From Pedobacter frigidisoli (GTDB lineage: Bacteria; Bacteroidota; Bacteroidia; Sphingobacteriales; Sphingobacteriaceae), in the NCBI RefSeq assembly GCF_004331675.1, contig NZ_SJSN01000018.1, positions 40,135 through 104,134 on the forward strand: a stretch of DNA of 64,000 nucleotides, given 5' to 3'. The notes under the pieces were generated by a model, which was not told the origin of the DNA, made no database searches, and was given only the letters and a program-made list of their open reading frames with translations. This document shows positions 15,957 through 24,760 of this stretch, in pieces. A program made the position numbers and the translations under genes. How positions within the stretch are numbered: the first letter of the stretch is position 1; the number at the start of each line of letters is the position of its first letter.

Positions 15957-17243
15957 TCAGGTCTTAAACCAGCTTTTAAAATCAGCCTTTGCGATATCAA
16001 AATCTGCATGACCAATCAAACAATTTAGACTTGCATCACTACGAATGGCCTGATTGGGGATGCCTGCATTGTTAAGCCAGTTATCGCAGAGTTTCTCAAT
16101 GAGCAATACTTCCCTGTCCTCAACAGCATCCATATCCGTCTCATTCAAGGTAACATATTCATCCTTGCTAATGCCCGGTGGAAGATCCCAATGTTTGCCA
16201 TTTGTATCGTTAATTAAGATTGGCCGAAGCACCGGGTTCATCCTAATAAAATCTATGGGTTTAGCGGGCATAGCGGAATTGAGGATCGTGTAAGCAATAA
16301 ACGCTGCCGTGTCTGGTGGATCATTTAATATACTCGTACCCATCTTTTGAATATCCTTGATCAAGCCAGGTTCTTCATGTTTAGCCTTTAATTCCGCGTA
16401 CTTAGCTGGAATATCCTCGTCAGCCTGAAGCTGGACCACACTGCCCGTTCCAATGGATAGTACCTGAATATGTTCAATTTGATACTGTTCGCGATTACAG
16501 ATGGCCTCCGTTACCGCCGCAAGAACCGGATTGTTATTTCCCGTAACGCCTCCATCCCAGTAATATTTAAGCTTGTTGTTTACCTTAAACATCGCCGGTT
16601 CGTTAAAATAGTTTACTGGCGCAGTGCTTGAGGCATGTATGGCATCAACTAAGCTCACCAAACAATCTGACGGAGCTGGAGCAACCGCAGGCAGATTTCT
16701 CAACTTCCGCTCAATGACCGAGGTCGAGGCCAGGCTATCGCAATCCGTTCTAAACATTTCTGCCCTGTTGCGATAATAATCGTAGCCAATAATCAAAAAT
16801 TGTGTTTTCACCTCGCCGCCAATGGCAACATGAGCTGGAATATGCATTAAATCGATGGTCGATATTCCGGGTAGAATTTCCTTTAATGCCTTATGCTTGC
16901 GCTTGGTGGCATACTTCGCCCCAATCATAAATATTCTTGCCACACTGGAAAGTAAGCTTTTCTCAAAAAAACTGAGTCTGGAGAATACCCTACTCCTCAG
17001 TTTTTCATCACCAAAGATCTTTTCAATCTCGGATAGGCGAAGATTTTCGGCCATGGCCGCAGCAACCAAGCTCCCACCACTATTTGCTGCCACCAGATCA
17101 AATTCCCGTAAAACCTCATGCCCCGTTGGATCTGGATTATTAAAGGTTTCTGCAAAAAGTTTGCGCAGGCATTTCACCTGGATGATTGCCCAAGATCCAC
17201 CTCCATCGAGAGAGAGGATCTTATAATTTCTAGGAATAGGCAT
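15957..17243 (-). CDS. Patatin-like phospholipase
   Basis: A Ser-Asp dyad lipid acyl hydrolase. The chosen ATG at 17243 gives 428 residues and starts directly before the domain; the longer open frame would add 36 implausible residues. The oxyanion motif is DGGGS at 13-17. The elbow is ANSGG with nucleophile Ser55, departing from the usual GxSxG by having Ala in place of the first Gly. The catalytic Asp is in YYWDGGVTGNN. There is no signal peptide, so it probably acts on membrane phospholipids from inside. Some CapV-type patatins serve anti-phage CBASS systems, but no nucleotide cyclase is nearby, so that role is not supported. Confidence 0.9.
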   Translation of the reverse strand: MPIPRNYKILSLDGGGSWAIIQVKCLRKLFAETFNNPDPTGHEVLREFDLVAANSGGSLVAAAMAENLRLSEIEKIFGDEKLRSRVFSRLSFFEKSLLSSVARIFMIGAKYATKRKHKALKEILPGISTIDLMHIPAHVAIGGEVKTQFLIIGYDYYRNRAEMFRTDCDSLASTSVIERKLRNLPAVAPAPSDCLVSLVDAIHASSTAPVNYFNEPAMFKVNNKLKYYWDGGVTGNNNPVLAAVTEAICNREQYQIEHIQVLSIGTGSVVQLQADEDIPAKYAELKAKHEEPGLIKDIQKMGTSILNDPPDTAAFIAYTILNSAMPAKPIDFIRMNPVLRPILINDTNGKHWDLPPGISKDEYVTLNETDMDAVEDREVLLIEKLCDNWLNNAGIPNQAIRSDASLNCLIGHADFDIAKADFKSWFKT

Positions 17244-17330
17244 GATTGATTGGTTAAGGTAATTAAATCTATAAATAATTAGCTTACAAAGCAATACATT
17301 TCTAAAGCACAATATTTTAATGTTTCGGTT

Positions 17331-17358
17331 TTGCAACCACCAAGAAAACATTATCTTG
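17331..17358 (+). promoter_or_regulatory. Promoter next to the start codon of the AcpH-like gene
   Basis: TTG at 17331-17333 and TATCTTG at 17352-17358 are spaced 18 bp. The -7 box is one T short of TAnnTTTG. Only 5 nt separate it from the ATG at 17364, so the transcript would be leaderless or nearly so. Confidence 0.4.
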
Positions 17359-17363
17359 CCGAT

Positions 17364-18038
17364 ATGAACTTTCTATCCCATTATTACTTCGATAGGTCAA
17401 CTGCTGATGCCAATGTGGTGATGGGAACTGTTTTGCCAGATCTGATTAAAAATGCCTCGAAAGCGGCAAACCTTTACCCACAGAAAAGTGGGTTTTTATT
17501 TATGGGCAACCCGGATGAAGAGGGCCTGTTAAAGGGATGGAAAAGACATTTGGCTGTAGATCTGTTATTTCATTCCTCGAATTTCTTTTTGGAAAAAACC
17601 ACGGCACTAAAACAGCTCATTAAGCCACTTGTAGAAAACACGGCAGTTCGTCCATCTTTTTTGGCGCATATTGGTCTCGAACTCCTGCTCGATCATTTGC
17701 TTATCGAAGAGAATCTTATCCAGGTGAATCACTTTTATGATAAGTTGATTGCCGTTAGACAGGATTCGCTAAGCGATTTTCTGGAACATTGCAAACTGAA
17801 AGATCCTGAGGTGTTCCTTAATTTTTTGGAAAGGTTTATCAGTAGCAAATACCTTTTGAGCTATCAAAAACTAGAAAATATCAGCTATGCCTTAAATAGG
17901 ATTTGCCTGCGTTTATGGCCAGAGACTTTGAGCGAGCTTCAGTTACAGGAACTCACCTTTCAGCTTGGCATTTTCAAGGAGGTCTTGCAGCAAGATTTTA
18001 TGGATATTTTTAAGGAGATTGAGGGGAAGCTGATTTAA
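17364..18038 (+). CDS. Acyl carrier protein phosphodiesterase-like protein (AcpH/DUF479 family)
   Basis: Resembles AcpH, the enzyme that removes the phosphopantetheine arm from acyl carrier protein. The N-terminal MNFLSHYYFDRST..VVMGTVLPDL matches the family opening MNFLaHl....dn...G...aD, and a HIGLELLLDHLL block near residue 105 supplies the second His/Asp set expected for the HD-like metal site. The ATG at 17364 is chosen over the TTG at 17331 because the family begins with MNFL and a promoter-like sequence covers the upstream part. It has 224 residues, slightly longer than E. coli AcpH. The enzymatic activity is inferred from similarity only. Confidence 0.7.
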   Translation: MNFLSHYYFDRSTADANVVMGTVLPDLIKNASKAANLYPQKSGFLFMGNPDEEGLLKGWKRHLAVDLLFHSSNFFLEKTTALKQLIKPLVENTAVRPSFLAHIGLELLLDHLLIEENLIQVNHFYDKLIAVRQDSLSDFLEHCKLKDPEVFLNFLERFISSKYLLSYQKLENISYALNRICLRLWPETLSELQLQELTFQLGIFKEVLQQDFMDIFKEIEGKLI

Positions 18039-18046
18039 TATTTTAA

Positions 18047-18054
18047 TATATTTG
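18047..18054 (+). promoter_or_regulatory. -7 box of the 18074 gene
   Basis: TATATTTG matches TAnnTTTG exactly and sits 19 nt before the ATG, giving a leader of about 10-13 nt. The box begins just after the stop of the preceding gene. Confidence 0.5.
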
Positions 18055-18073
18055 AAAAAAAACCAAACATTAA

Positions 18074-19573
18074 ATGAAGAACAAACTAACGCTCTCCCTC
18101 CTGATCATATTTTTTCAGTTCAAGATTTTCGCTCAAACTCAAATTAAGGTGATCAAAAAACCAACTTGGAACATCAAAACGTCCTATGATAGTAAATATG
18201 GCTCCAAATTGGATTTGTCAGGAAATGCCATAGCCATGATTGTTGATGTCCCTAAGGCTGATTTTGCGGTAGTAGTAGTTGATGATAAACTTAGCCAAAA
18301 GTGGTTGGTAGAAATGAACGGATTCCCATTGGCGATAGGAAAGTTTAAGCAACATGTGATGATCGTTTCAGCCACGGATCGTTCTTTTTTCAAGAGCTTT
18401 ACCAATCAGTTCAAGGCAACGCTTTTGGATGAGAAAACAGGGCGGATAATTTCTGAAAAAATTATTTATGATGGTAGCAAGGATTATGTTGAAACGCCAG
18501 ATTTCTTTTTCTCGAAAGATGGTTCGTATTTCAAGATGGCCGTACGTTTAACTGGGCTAAAGAGAAAAGTTCATGTTGGATTACCCGTTGTTGGATTTTT
18601 TACCGCACTTAAGTTGAATAAGGATTTCAACGAATCACAAAGCTACACAGTGATAGACTTTAACGATAAACTGGAACAGGTTCAAAAAATGGAACCCGAA
18701 ATGCCTGATGGAGACTCATGGAAAGCATCGTGTGGAGACGATGGCAGTTTTATTATTAGCACCTTAGATGCGATCAAGGGCAAATGTCATGTGGCGATTT
18801 ACCTTTCGAGTAACTCAACACCCTTGAAAACGGTGACTATGCCGATTGATCTTTACAACTCGGATGAGATCTCTTCCATTTTCTTTGCAAGCAGTAAAAC
18901 TCCCCTCATTAACTATGTTGCCCTTTTTTATAAAACTAAATCGAAAGAAATGGCATCGTTCGTTGCAAGGGTCGATTTTAACACGGGAACCTACGCTCTA
19001 AACAACGAAATATTTGATAAGGCGCATGTAAGGGACTTGGAAAAATCATTCGTGCCAGCTAACAAAAAATTTGATGAATTGGATTTTGGGAATATTAAAT
19101 CCTTAAATGTAAGACATTTGGAGGAAATCAATGATCAACTCTTGTTGACTGTATCTAGTCAATACTCCGTTTACAGCAGTCATACCTCAGCTACTTTTGA
19201 TGGATCTGTATTGATGAGCATGTTTGACCAAAAGATGAAGAAGATGTACCATCAATTTATACCCAGGCTCTACGTAAGCCAAACCTCTGAGGGTTCGGAG
19301 GTGTCATTTAACGTAAATAACAGGACGCTAAGAATATTAGCGAATAGTAAGTACGGGGCAGATGCGATAAATGCGCTTTATGCTGAGATGGATATTACCT
19401 CAGGCGCATACAAGAAAATCGATTATATCTCAAAGGATGATATTAAAGGTCATTACTATGCCAATACCTCGTCGATTAGTTGGTTAAATGATAGCTTTGT
19501 TGTTCCCTTTGTAGAACGTGTTGGCGTATTTAGCAAAAACGTAGATCTACAGCTTTTACAACTAAAATATTAA
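18074..19573 (+). CDS. Secreted protein of unknown function
   Basis: A 499-residue protein with a clear signal peptide (about 1-20, ending FKIFAQ). No catalytic motif or named family was recognised. The body is rich in beta-strand patterns with repeated DG/NG turns (GDDGSFIIST near 218, FFSKDGSYFKMAVR near 138), which suggests a beta-propeller-like or repeat fold; this is an impression, not a domain hit. It has its own -7 box and is followed by ligA after 30 bp. Confidence 0.8.
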   Translation: MKNKLTLSLLIIFFQFKIFAQTQIKVIKKPTWNIKTSYDSKYGSKLDLSGNAIAMIVDVPKADFAVVVVDDKLSQKWLVEMNGFPLAIGKFKQHVMIVSATDRSFFKSFTNQFKATLLDEKTGRIISEKIIYDGSKDYVETPDFFFSKDGSYFKMAVRLTGLKRKVHVGLPVVGFFTALKLNKDFNESQSYTVIDFNDKLEQVQKMEPEMPDGDSWKASCGDDGSFIISTLDAIKGKCHVAIYLSSNSTPLKTVTMPIDLYNSDEISSIFFASSKTPLINYVALFYKTKSKEMASFVARVDFNTGTYALNNEIFDKAHVRDLEKSFVPANKKFDELDFGNIKSLNVRHLEEINDQLLLTVSSQYSVYSSHTSATFDGSVLMSMFDQKMKKMYHQFIPRLYVSQTSEGSEVSFNVNNRTLRILANSKYGADAINALYAEMDITSGAYKKIDYISKDDIKGHYYANTSSISWLNDSFVVPFVERVGVFSKNVDLQLLQLKY

Positions 19574-19591
19574 TCCCTTTACACCTTTTTC

Positions 19592-19599
19592 TATATTTG
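19592..19599 (+). promoter_or_regulatory. -7 box of ligA, 4 nt before the start codon
   Basis: TATATTTG matches the consensus exactly, and only CCTT separates it from the ATG at 19604. With normal spacing the first transcribed base would be at or inside the start codon, so the ligA message looks leaderless. A -33 TTG is not obvious. Confidence 0.5.
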
Positions 19600-19603
19600 C
19601 CTT

Positions 19604-21622
19604 ATGGCGCAGTCTGCAATAAAAGAAGAAATGGATGCCATAGTGGCGGAGCTTAACCAGCATAATTATAACTATTATGTATTGGCCATGCCCACTATTG
19701 GCGATTACGAATTTGATAAAAAGCTGAGGCACCTGGCCGAGCTGGAAAGAACAAATCCGGATTTGGCAGATCCAAACTCCCCTACTCAGCGTGTTGGCGG
19801 CGACATCACCAAGAACTTCGTTACCGTAAACCATAAATACCCGATGTTATCGTTGGGAAATACCTATAACGAGCAAGATCTTCGCGATTTTGATGAACGC
19901 ATCCGAAGGGCAATCGGTGATAACTTCCAATATGTTTGCGAGCTCAAGTTTGATGGTTTATCCATTAGCTTAACTTATGAGAATGGCAAACTCTTGAGGG
20001 CGGTAACCCGTGGCGATGGTACAAAGGGCGATGATGTGACCAACAATGTAAAAACCATTCATACCATTCCCCATCAGATCAAAACCCATGAGGCACCAGA
20101 TCACTTTGAGATTCGCGGTGAGATTTTTATGCACAAGGCCGCTTTTTTAAAGCTGAATGCAGCTCGAGAGGAGCTTGGAGAAATCGCTTATGCAAATCCA
20201 AGGAATTTTGCCTCTGGCACCATTAAAATGCAAGATAGCAAGGAAGTGGCAAAACGTCCCTTGGATGGATTTATCTATTTTTTATATACCGATAAGAACG
20301 AGTTCAAGAACCATTGGGATAGTCTGCAGGCCGTAAAGAACTGGGGCTTTCATGTTTGTGAGCACAATAGATTGGTGAATAACATCGATGATGTACTTTC
20401 CTTTATTCACCATTGGGAGACAGGGCGATTTAAACTAAGTTATGATATTGATGGAATCGTAATTAAGGTAAACAGTTATGCCCAGCAACAGGAACTGGGA
20501 TTTACGGCCAAGTCTCCACGTTGGGCTATTTCATATAAATACAAGGCTGCAGAGGTAGAGACTATTCTCGAGAAAGTTACCTATCAGGTCGGTCGCACGG
20601 GAGCAGTAACGCCTGTAGCGAACTTGAAACCGGTGCTATTGGCTGGCACAACGGTAAAAAGAGCTACGCTGCATAATGCGAACGAGATTGAGCGTTTAGA
20701 TCTGCATTTGGGCGATACCGTTTTTGTAGAGAAAGGTGGCGAGATTATTCCTAAGGTGATCAAGGTAAATCCTGATAAGCGAAAACCTGGATCTGTTAAG
20801 GTTCAATACCTGCACAATTGCCCAGAATGTGGTACCGAACTGATTCGGAAAGAGGGAGAGGCGGTTCATTATTGTCGGAATGATGAGGGCTGTCCGCCGC
20901 AAATCGTTGGCAAGATCCAGCATTTCATTTCTCGCAAGGCGATGAATATTGATGGCTTGGGCGATGAGACCATTGAAACGTTCTTTAAAAGAGGGTTAAT
21001 CAATCACATCAGTGATTTGTACACCTTATTTCAAAAATCAGATCAACTGAAAGGTATCGATCGCTTTGGTGAACGCTCTATCGACAACATGCTCATTGGC
21101 ATAGAAAAATCAAGGGAAATGCCTTTTGAGAAGGTATTGTTTGGACTGGGAATTCGATATGTTGGAGAAACTGTTGCAAAGAAACTGGCCGCTGGAATGA
21201 GGAATATTGATAATCTTGCCAAGGCAACTGTTGAAGAACTGATTGCTATCGATGAGATTGGGCAGCGCATTGCCGAGAGCATTGTTGAGTATTTTGGAAA
21301 ATCTGAGCACTTATCGCAGGTAGAATTATTAAAATTGGCCAGATTGCAGTTTGAAATTGAAGAAAAGATAATTACGCTAGACAGTGATTCTCTTATTGGA
21401 AAAACATTCGTAATTTCGGGCGTTTTTGAAAACTTTGGCCGTGAGGAATTAAAGGACATGATCGAGGCCAATGGTGGAAAGATTTTAAGCAGTATCTCTG
21501 CCAAGTTAAACTACCTGGTTGCTGGCGATAATATGGGCCCATCGAAACTGGAAAAAGCAACGAAGTTAAATATTCCGATAATTAGTGATAGGGTGTTATT
21601 GGAAATGATAGCAGGAAAATGA
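19604..21622 (+). CDS. ligA: NAD-dependent DNA ligase LigA
   Basis: Seals nicks in replication and repair using NAD. All domains are present in order: Ia (about 1-70, HNYNYYVLAMP), adenylation with catalytic Lys115 in CELKFDGLS, OB fold, a four-Cys zinc finger (CPECGTELIRK..HYCRNDEGC), helix-hairpin-helix repeats (about 440-580) and a C-terminal BRCT (about 590-672, GKTFVISGVFENFGREELKDM). The length of 672 matches bacterial LigA. The start at 19604 fits the conserved N-terminal helix. An exact -7 box ends 4 nt before the ATG. Confidence 0.97.
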   Translation: MAQSAIKEEMDAIVAELNQHNYNYYVLAMPTIGDYEFDKKLRHLAELERTNPDLADPNSPTQRVGGDITKNFVTVNHKYPMLSLGNTYNEQDLRDFDERIRRAIGDNFQYVCELKFDGLSISLTYENGKLLRAVTRGDGTKGDDVTNNVKTIHTIPHQIKTHEAPDHFEIRGEIFMHKAAFLKLNAAREELGEIAYANPRNFASGTIKMQDSKEVAKRPLDGFIYFLYTDKNEFKNHWDSLQAVKNWGFHVCEHNRLVNNIDDVLSFIHHWETGRFKLSYDIDGIVIKVNSYAQQQELGFTAKSPRWAISYKYKAAEVETILEKVTYQVGRTGAVTPVANLKPVLLAGTTVKRATLHNANEIERLDLHLGDTVFVEKGGEIIPKVIKVNPDKRKPGSVKVQYLHNCPECGTELIRKEGEAVHYCRNDEGCPPQIVGKIQHFISRKAMNIDGLGDETIETFFKRGLINHISDLYTLFQKSDQLKGIDRFGERSIDNMLIGIEKSREMPFEKVLFGLGIRYVGETVAKKLAAGMRNIDNLAKATVEELIAIDEIGQRIAESIVEYFGKSEHLSQVELLKLARLQFEIEEKIITLDSDSLIGKTFVISGVFENFGREELKDMIEANGGKILSSISAKLNYLVAGDNMGPSKLEKATKLNIPIISDRVLLEMIAGK

Positions 21623-21711
21623 GTGAATGAGTGGATTATTGAATAATAGAATGAGCAATCGCTATAAAATTCAATCATTCAAAATTCAAAATTCAATAAT
21701 TATATTTAAAA

Positions 21712-22599
21712 ATGAACAAATTTCAGGGTACTGGTGTAGCATTGGTTACGCCTTTTAACGCAGACGGATCGGTTGATTATAATGGTTTAAAAAACCTGAT
21801 TAATCACTTGGTTGATGGAGGGATAGATTATCTCGTTTCCTTAGGTACAACAGGCGAAACAGCCACAATGACTAAGGAGGAGAAGAAGAAGGTGTGGGCG
21901 TTTACTGCTGAAATCAATAATAATCGTTTACCGCTGGTTGCCGGAATTGGTGGAAATAATACTTTAGCTGTTGCTGAGGACATCAAGGCTTTTGATACAA
22001 CTGGATATGGTGCGATACTATCTGTAAGTCCCTACTACAATAAGCCAACCCAAGAAGGTATCTATCACCACTACAAATACCTATCGGAGATTGCTCCCTT
22101 GGATTTGATTTTATATAACGTTCCTGGGCGTACGGCGAGTAACATGAGTCCGGAAACGATTTGCAGATTGGCGAATGATTTTGAAAATATCATCGGGATA
22201 AAAGATGCCTGTGGCAGTTTTGATCAATTTAACCAAATCATGAGAGATAAGCCAGCAGATTTTTTATTGATCTCTGGTGATGATCCAATTACCTTACCGA
22301 TGATCGCTTTAGGCGCTTCAGGAATTATTTCTGTTGTAGGAAATGCATTGCCAAAACAATTTTCTGATATGGTGAGACAATGCCTTGCGGGCGAATTCAA
22401 ATCTGCACTTCCCGCTCATTTAAGCTTGGTTGAGTTTACCCGTTTGGCATTCGCTGAAGGTAATCCGGCTGGAGTAAAGGCGGCCCTGAAACATTTAAAT
22501 ATCTGTGGCGATACAGTTCGGCTTCCCTTGGTAAAAGCATCTTCAGGTTTGGAAAAATCAATTATTGAAGAAATAGATAACCTGAGCCAATTGGTATAG
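21712..22599 (+). CDS. dapA: 4-hydroxy-tetrahydrodipicolinate synthase
   Basis: Condenses pyruvate and aspartate semialdehyde in the diaminopimelate/lysine pathway. Schiff-base Lys164 is in GIKDACGSF, and Tyr135 of LYNVPGRTA is the conserved active-site tyrosine; GTTGETATM near 44-52 binds substrate carboxylate. Length 295 is typical. The product feeds the MurE of this window, whose motif indicates meso-diaminopimelate. The 89-bp gap from ligA is an AT-rich run of near-repeats (ATTCAA words). A strong terminator follows the gene. No lysine riboswitch was seen upstream. Confidence 0.96.
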   Translation: MNKFQGTGVALVTPFNADGSVDYNGLKNLINHLVDGGIDYLVSLGTTGETATMTKEEKKKVWAFTAEINNNRLPLVAGIGGNNTLAVAEDIKAFDTTGYGAILSVSPYYNKPTQEGIYHHYKYLSEIAPLDLILYNVPGRTASNMSPETICRLANDFENIIGIKDACGSFDQFNQIMRDKPADFLLISGDDPITLPMIALGASGIISVVGNALPKQFSDMVRQCLAGEFKSALPAHLSLVEFTRLAFAEGNPAGVKAALKHLNICGDTVRLPLVKASSGLEKSIIEEIDNLSQLV

Positions 22600-22640
22600 A
22601 TATTAAACTTGCCCACCGGTAGATTGGGTGTCAAGAAAAG

Positions 22641-22691
22641 ATAGGTTAATTCCCTGTGCTATATTCAGTACTGGATTAACCTATTTTTTTT
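22641..22691 (+). terminator. Intrinsic terminator of dapA
   Basis: ATAGGTTAAT (22641-22650) and ATTAACCTAT (22675-22684) form a perfect 10-bp stem followed by a run of T. The loop is long (24 nt). Confidence 0.75.
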
Positions 22692-22857
22692 GTAGGTAAT
22701 TAGAAAAATACAACGATAACTACTGTATGTCAACAACTTAAAACATATACCATTAAATCATCTGTTTTTAATTAGAGTAGCGCTATTATTTCTATGGGGG
22801 CAAATTGGTACGATACGAGCAATCTGGTAATCAGGAAAATTACAAGTTCATCAGATA
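22692..22857. other. Gene-free part of the dapA-22951 gap
   Basis: The 351-bp space between convergent genes holds the two terminators listed separately. The remainder is AT-rich without a recognisable promoter, repeat or ORF. Confidence 0.5.
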
Positions 22858-22861
22858 AAAT

Positions 22862-22892
22862 AAAGAGGCCTATGAATTTCGGAAGCCTCTTT
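22862..22892 (-). terminator. Terminator of the 22951 gene
   Basis: AAAGAGGC (22862-22869) and GCCTCTTT (22885-22892) form a perfect 8-bp stem. On the minus strand it is followed by TTATTTTAT, downstream of the stop at 22951. Confidence 0.65.
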
Positions 22893-22950
22893 GCTGCTAA
22901 CTCACCCTAGTAATGCCTTAGAGGGGTTGGAATGTTTTTCCATATGGTTA

Positions 22951-24000
22951 TCATTTCACGATCAAGCCATAAAAAAATTGCTGCCCCGGATAATAGCGCT
23001 CCCTGAGTTCGAAATTTTCAAAGGCCAGTCCACCTGGAATATCGATATACATTGCTGGATCATTTGCATTGCCCGCCCAATATTTAAGTCTTCCATTTAC
23101 CCTCAATCTAAGTGATGGATCAAAATGCCTTCCCGGTTTTCGCCAATATTGGTCAAGTTTTACGGGCAAGCGATACGCCCAACCACGGTAGGCTAAATAT
23201 CTTTCTTCATTAGGCCACGATTTAAGTTCAGTTAGGGATTCATTCTGTGAGGCTATCGCAATAAGATCACCGTGTTTATCCACTTTAAGTTGATTGTAGG
23301 AATATTCATGCTTCTCCACAAAATTATTATCGGGGAATCCGCTATAAAGCTTGCGTGAATCAATAACCTCATCTTTCAAGGCCAACAATCTCAATCTTCC
23401 ATAATTGCCCATGGTAGCGGTAATGGTACATTGTTGCATGGGTTCAGAATCAGCCTCGTTAAGAACTTCAATCCCAATTTCATTGGGCATGGCGCTATTG
23501 ATCGAAATTTTTAGATAGGGATGCGCACCGTTCGAAAACCGTTCTGTGCGAACGATTACGGATAATATCTCACTTTTACCATTGCGAATAACCTTGCCTA
23601 AAGCTGGCGGGGCACTTGGAATAGCTGTAGTAGTAATAGAATCAGCACTCCAGAAAACCATTCCCTGTTGGTTATCCGTTTTAGAGATGGCAAGTTCTGA
23701 AAGTGTAAGTTGGCCTTTCACTATCGGTTCAATGGCCAAAAAATTAATCAGATAGGTTTTATCCTGAAACCTATACCCTATCCTTATCAAACCTCGTGGC
23801 CCGCCATTTGGCCCAACTTTTCCTAATTCTAGATCAGTAGGGCTAAGTCCAAATACAATTCCATTTTTAATTCCCCAAATTGGCACTTCATTATTGTGGC
23901 TTGGTCTTACCCATTCTACAGGCGATTTCTTTTGTGCAACCACACCAGCGCTTGAAAGTATTAGCAGTAAGAGTGAAGCGATCCGTATGGGACAAAACAT
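22951..24000 (-). CDS. Secreted protein of unknown function
   Basis: A 349-residue protein with a signal peptide (about 1-22, ending GVVAQ). The body is rich in beta strands with many Gly/Asn/Pro turns (GPNGGPRGLIRIGYR; WAGNANDPAMYID) and no evident catalytic motif. Repeated Trp and Tyr residues late in the protein (YRGWAYRLPVKLDQYWRKPGRHF) recall periplasmic carbohydrate-related proteins of Bacteroidota, but no family was recognised. It is monocistronic and faces dapA tail to tail. Confidence 0.75.
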   Translation of the reverse strand: MFCPIRIASLLLLILSSAGVVAQKKSPVEWVRPSHNNEVPIWGIKNGIVFGLSPTDLELGKVGPNGGPRGLIRIGYRFQDKTYLINFLAIEPIVKGQLTLSELAISKTDNQQGMVFWSADSITTTAIPSAPPALGKVIRNGKSEILSVIVRTERFSNGAHPYLKISINSAMPNEIGIEVLNEADSEPMQQCTITATMGNYGRLRLLALKDEVIDSRKLYSGFPDNNFVEKHEYSYNQLKVDKHGDLIAIASQNESLTELKSWPNEERYLAYRGWAYRLPVKLDQYWRKPGRHFDPSLRLRVNGRLKYWAGNANDPAMYIDIPGGLAFENFELRERYYPGQQFFYGLIVK

Positions 24001-24020
24001 GGCTTTAATTTTCGATGATA

Positions 24021-24052
24021 AAAAAAAAGACTTCGGTTAGAAAGTCTTTTTT
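24021..24052 (-). terminator. Terminator of the histone H1-like gene
   Basis: AAAAAAGACTT (24023-24033) and AAGTCTTTTTT (24042-24052) form an 11-bp stem flanked by A and T runs. It lies 22 bp past the small gene's stop and could work in both directions. Confidence 0.7.
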
Positions 24053-24073
24053 AGCTGTAAATATGATGGTCGC

Positions 24074-24250
24074 TTATGCTTTGTTTTTGGTATCCTGCAC
24101 TTCCAAACGAATAGCTTGAGCTAAATTTTTCAAATCTTGCATTCCCTTACGAATACGGGTTCCGGCCGCACTATTGCCCTTGTTATAAAACTTATCTGCA
24201 TCAGCTTCTAAAGCTGTCAACAAACTTTTTACTTCTTCAAATTTTTTCAT
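24074..24250 (-). CDS. Histone H1-like small DNA-binding protein
   Basis: A 58-residue gene on the minus strand, from the ATG at 24250 to the TAA at 24074. The product starts MKKFEEVKSLL, carries a helical DADKFYNKGNSAAGTRIRKG core (residues 17-36) and ends VQDTKNKA. The central GNxAAGTRIRKGMQxL pattern is the hallmark of the short histone H1-like (Hc1-type) proteins common in Bacteroidota, thought to bind DNA non-specifically. Unusually for this phylum an AGGAG sits 9 nt before the ATG. The gene is monocistronic with a strong terminator. Confidence 0.85.
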   Translation of the reverse strand: MKKFEEVKSLLTALEADADKFYNKGNSAAGTRIRKGMQDLKNLAQAIRLEVQDTKNKA

Positions 24251-24760
24251 TTTTTAGTACTCCTATAATTTTTAAAGGTTTGATTTTTAATTATCTAACT
24301 CTAATTTAGAATCTTTGTTGTAAAAAAAGAACTTTTAATCGAATAAAAAACCGCTGTTAAACCCGTTTTTTTCCACAGTTAATCGATTTATGAACATTTA
24401 AGCAAAAAGAAATTAACACAAACCGCTGTAAATCAAATATTTGAGCAGAAACAAGAGACATATAATGCCTTTAAAGAGGTTTTAAGGGCTATTGTAATAT
24501 TTTTTCTACTTAAATCGACAGATTGATCAGCATTAATAAGTGTATGCTTATATTAAAATTTCGCTTTATGTGGACTTTTAGCCTAAGACCTAAAACTTTC
24601 AAATAGATTAAACTTTCGTTGGGTTTAAGGTCCCTGGCAAATTAAATAAATTAAAAACGTAAATTAACAACGTATAAATACATCATAAAAAAATCACAAA
24701 TTATTAAATATTCATACGATAAAGGCGAAATCTCTAATTTATAAATATAAATTCAAGGCT
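24251..24760. other. 510-bp AT-rich divergent intergenic region
   Basis: This lies between the divergent histone-like and hydrolase genes and must hold both promoters, but no exact TAnnTTTG box with good spacing was found for either. One TTTTTCCACA word (near 24370) resembles a DnaA box variant. No ORF of convincing composition was seen. Confidence 0.4.

Noticed and set aside
15770..16015. 81-residue minus-strand ORF downstream of and overlapping the patatin gene
   Set aside because: It overlaps the patatin 3' end in another frame and covers the patatin terminator hairpin, so it is a shadow ORF.
15957..17243. CBASS-type (CapV-like) anti-phage role for the patatin
   Set aside because: No CD-NTase, ubiquitin-like or other defence gene is nearby; neighbours are housekeeping genes.
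24251..24760. Replication origin, suggested by a TTTTTCCACA word in AT-rich DNA
   Set aside because: Only one DnaA-box-like word was found, with no cluster and no dnaA, dnaN or gidA nearby.
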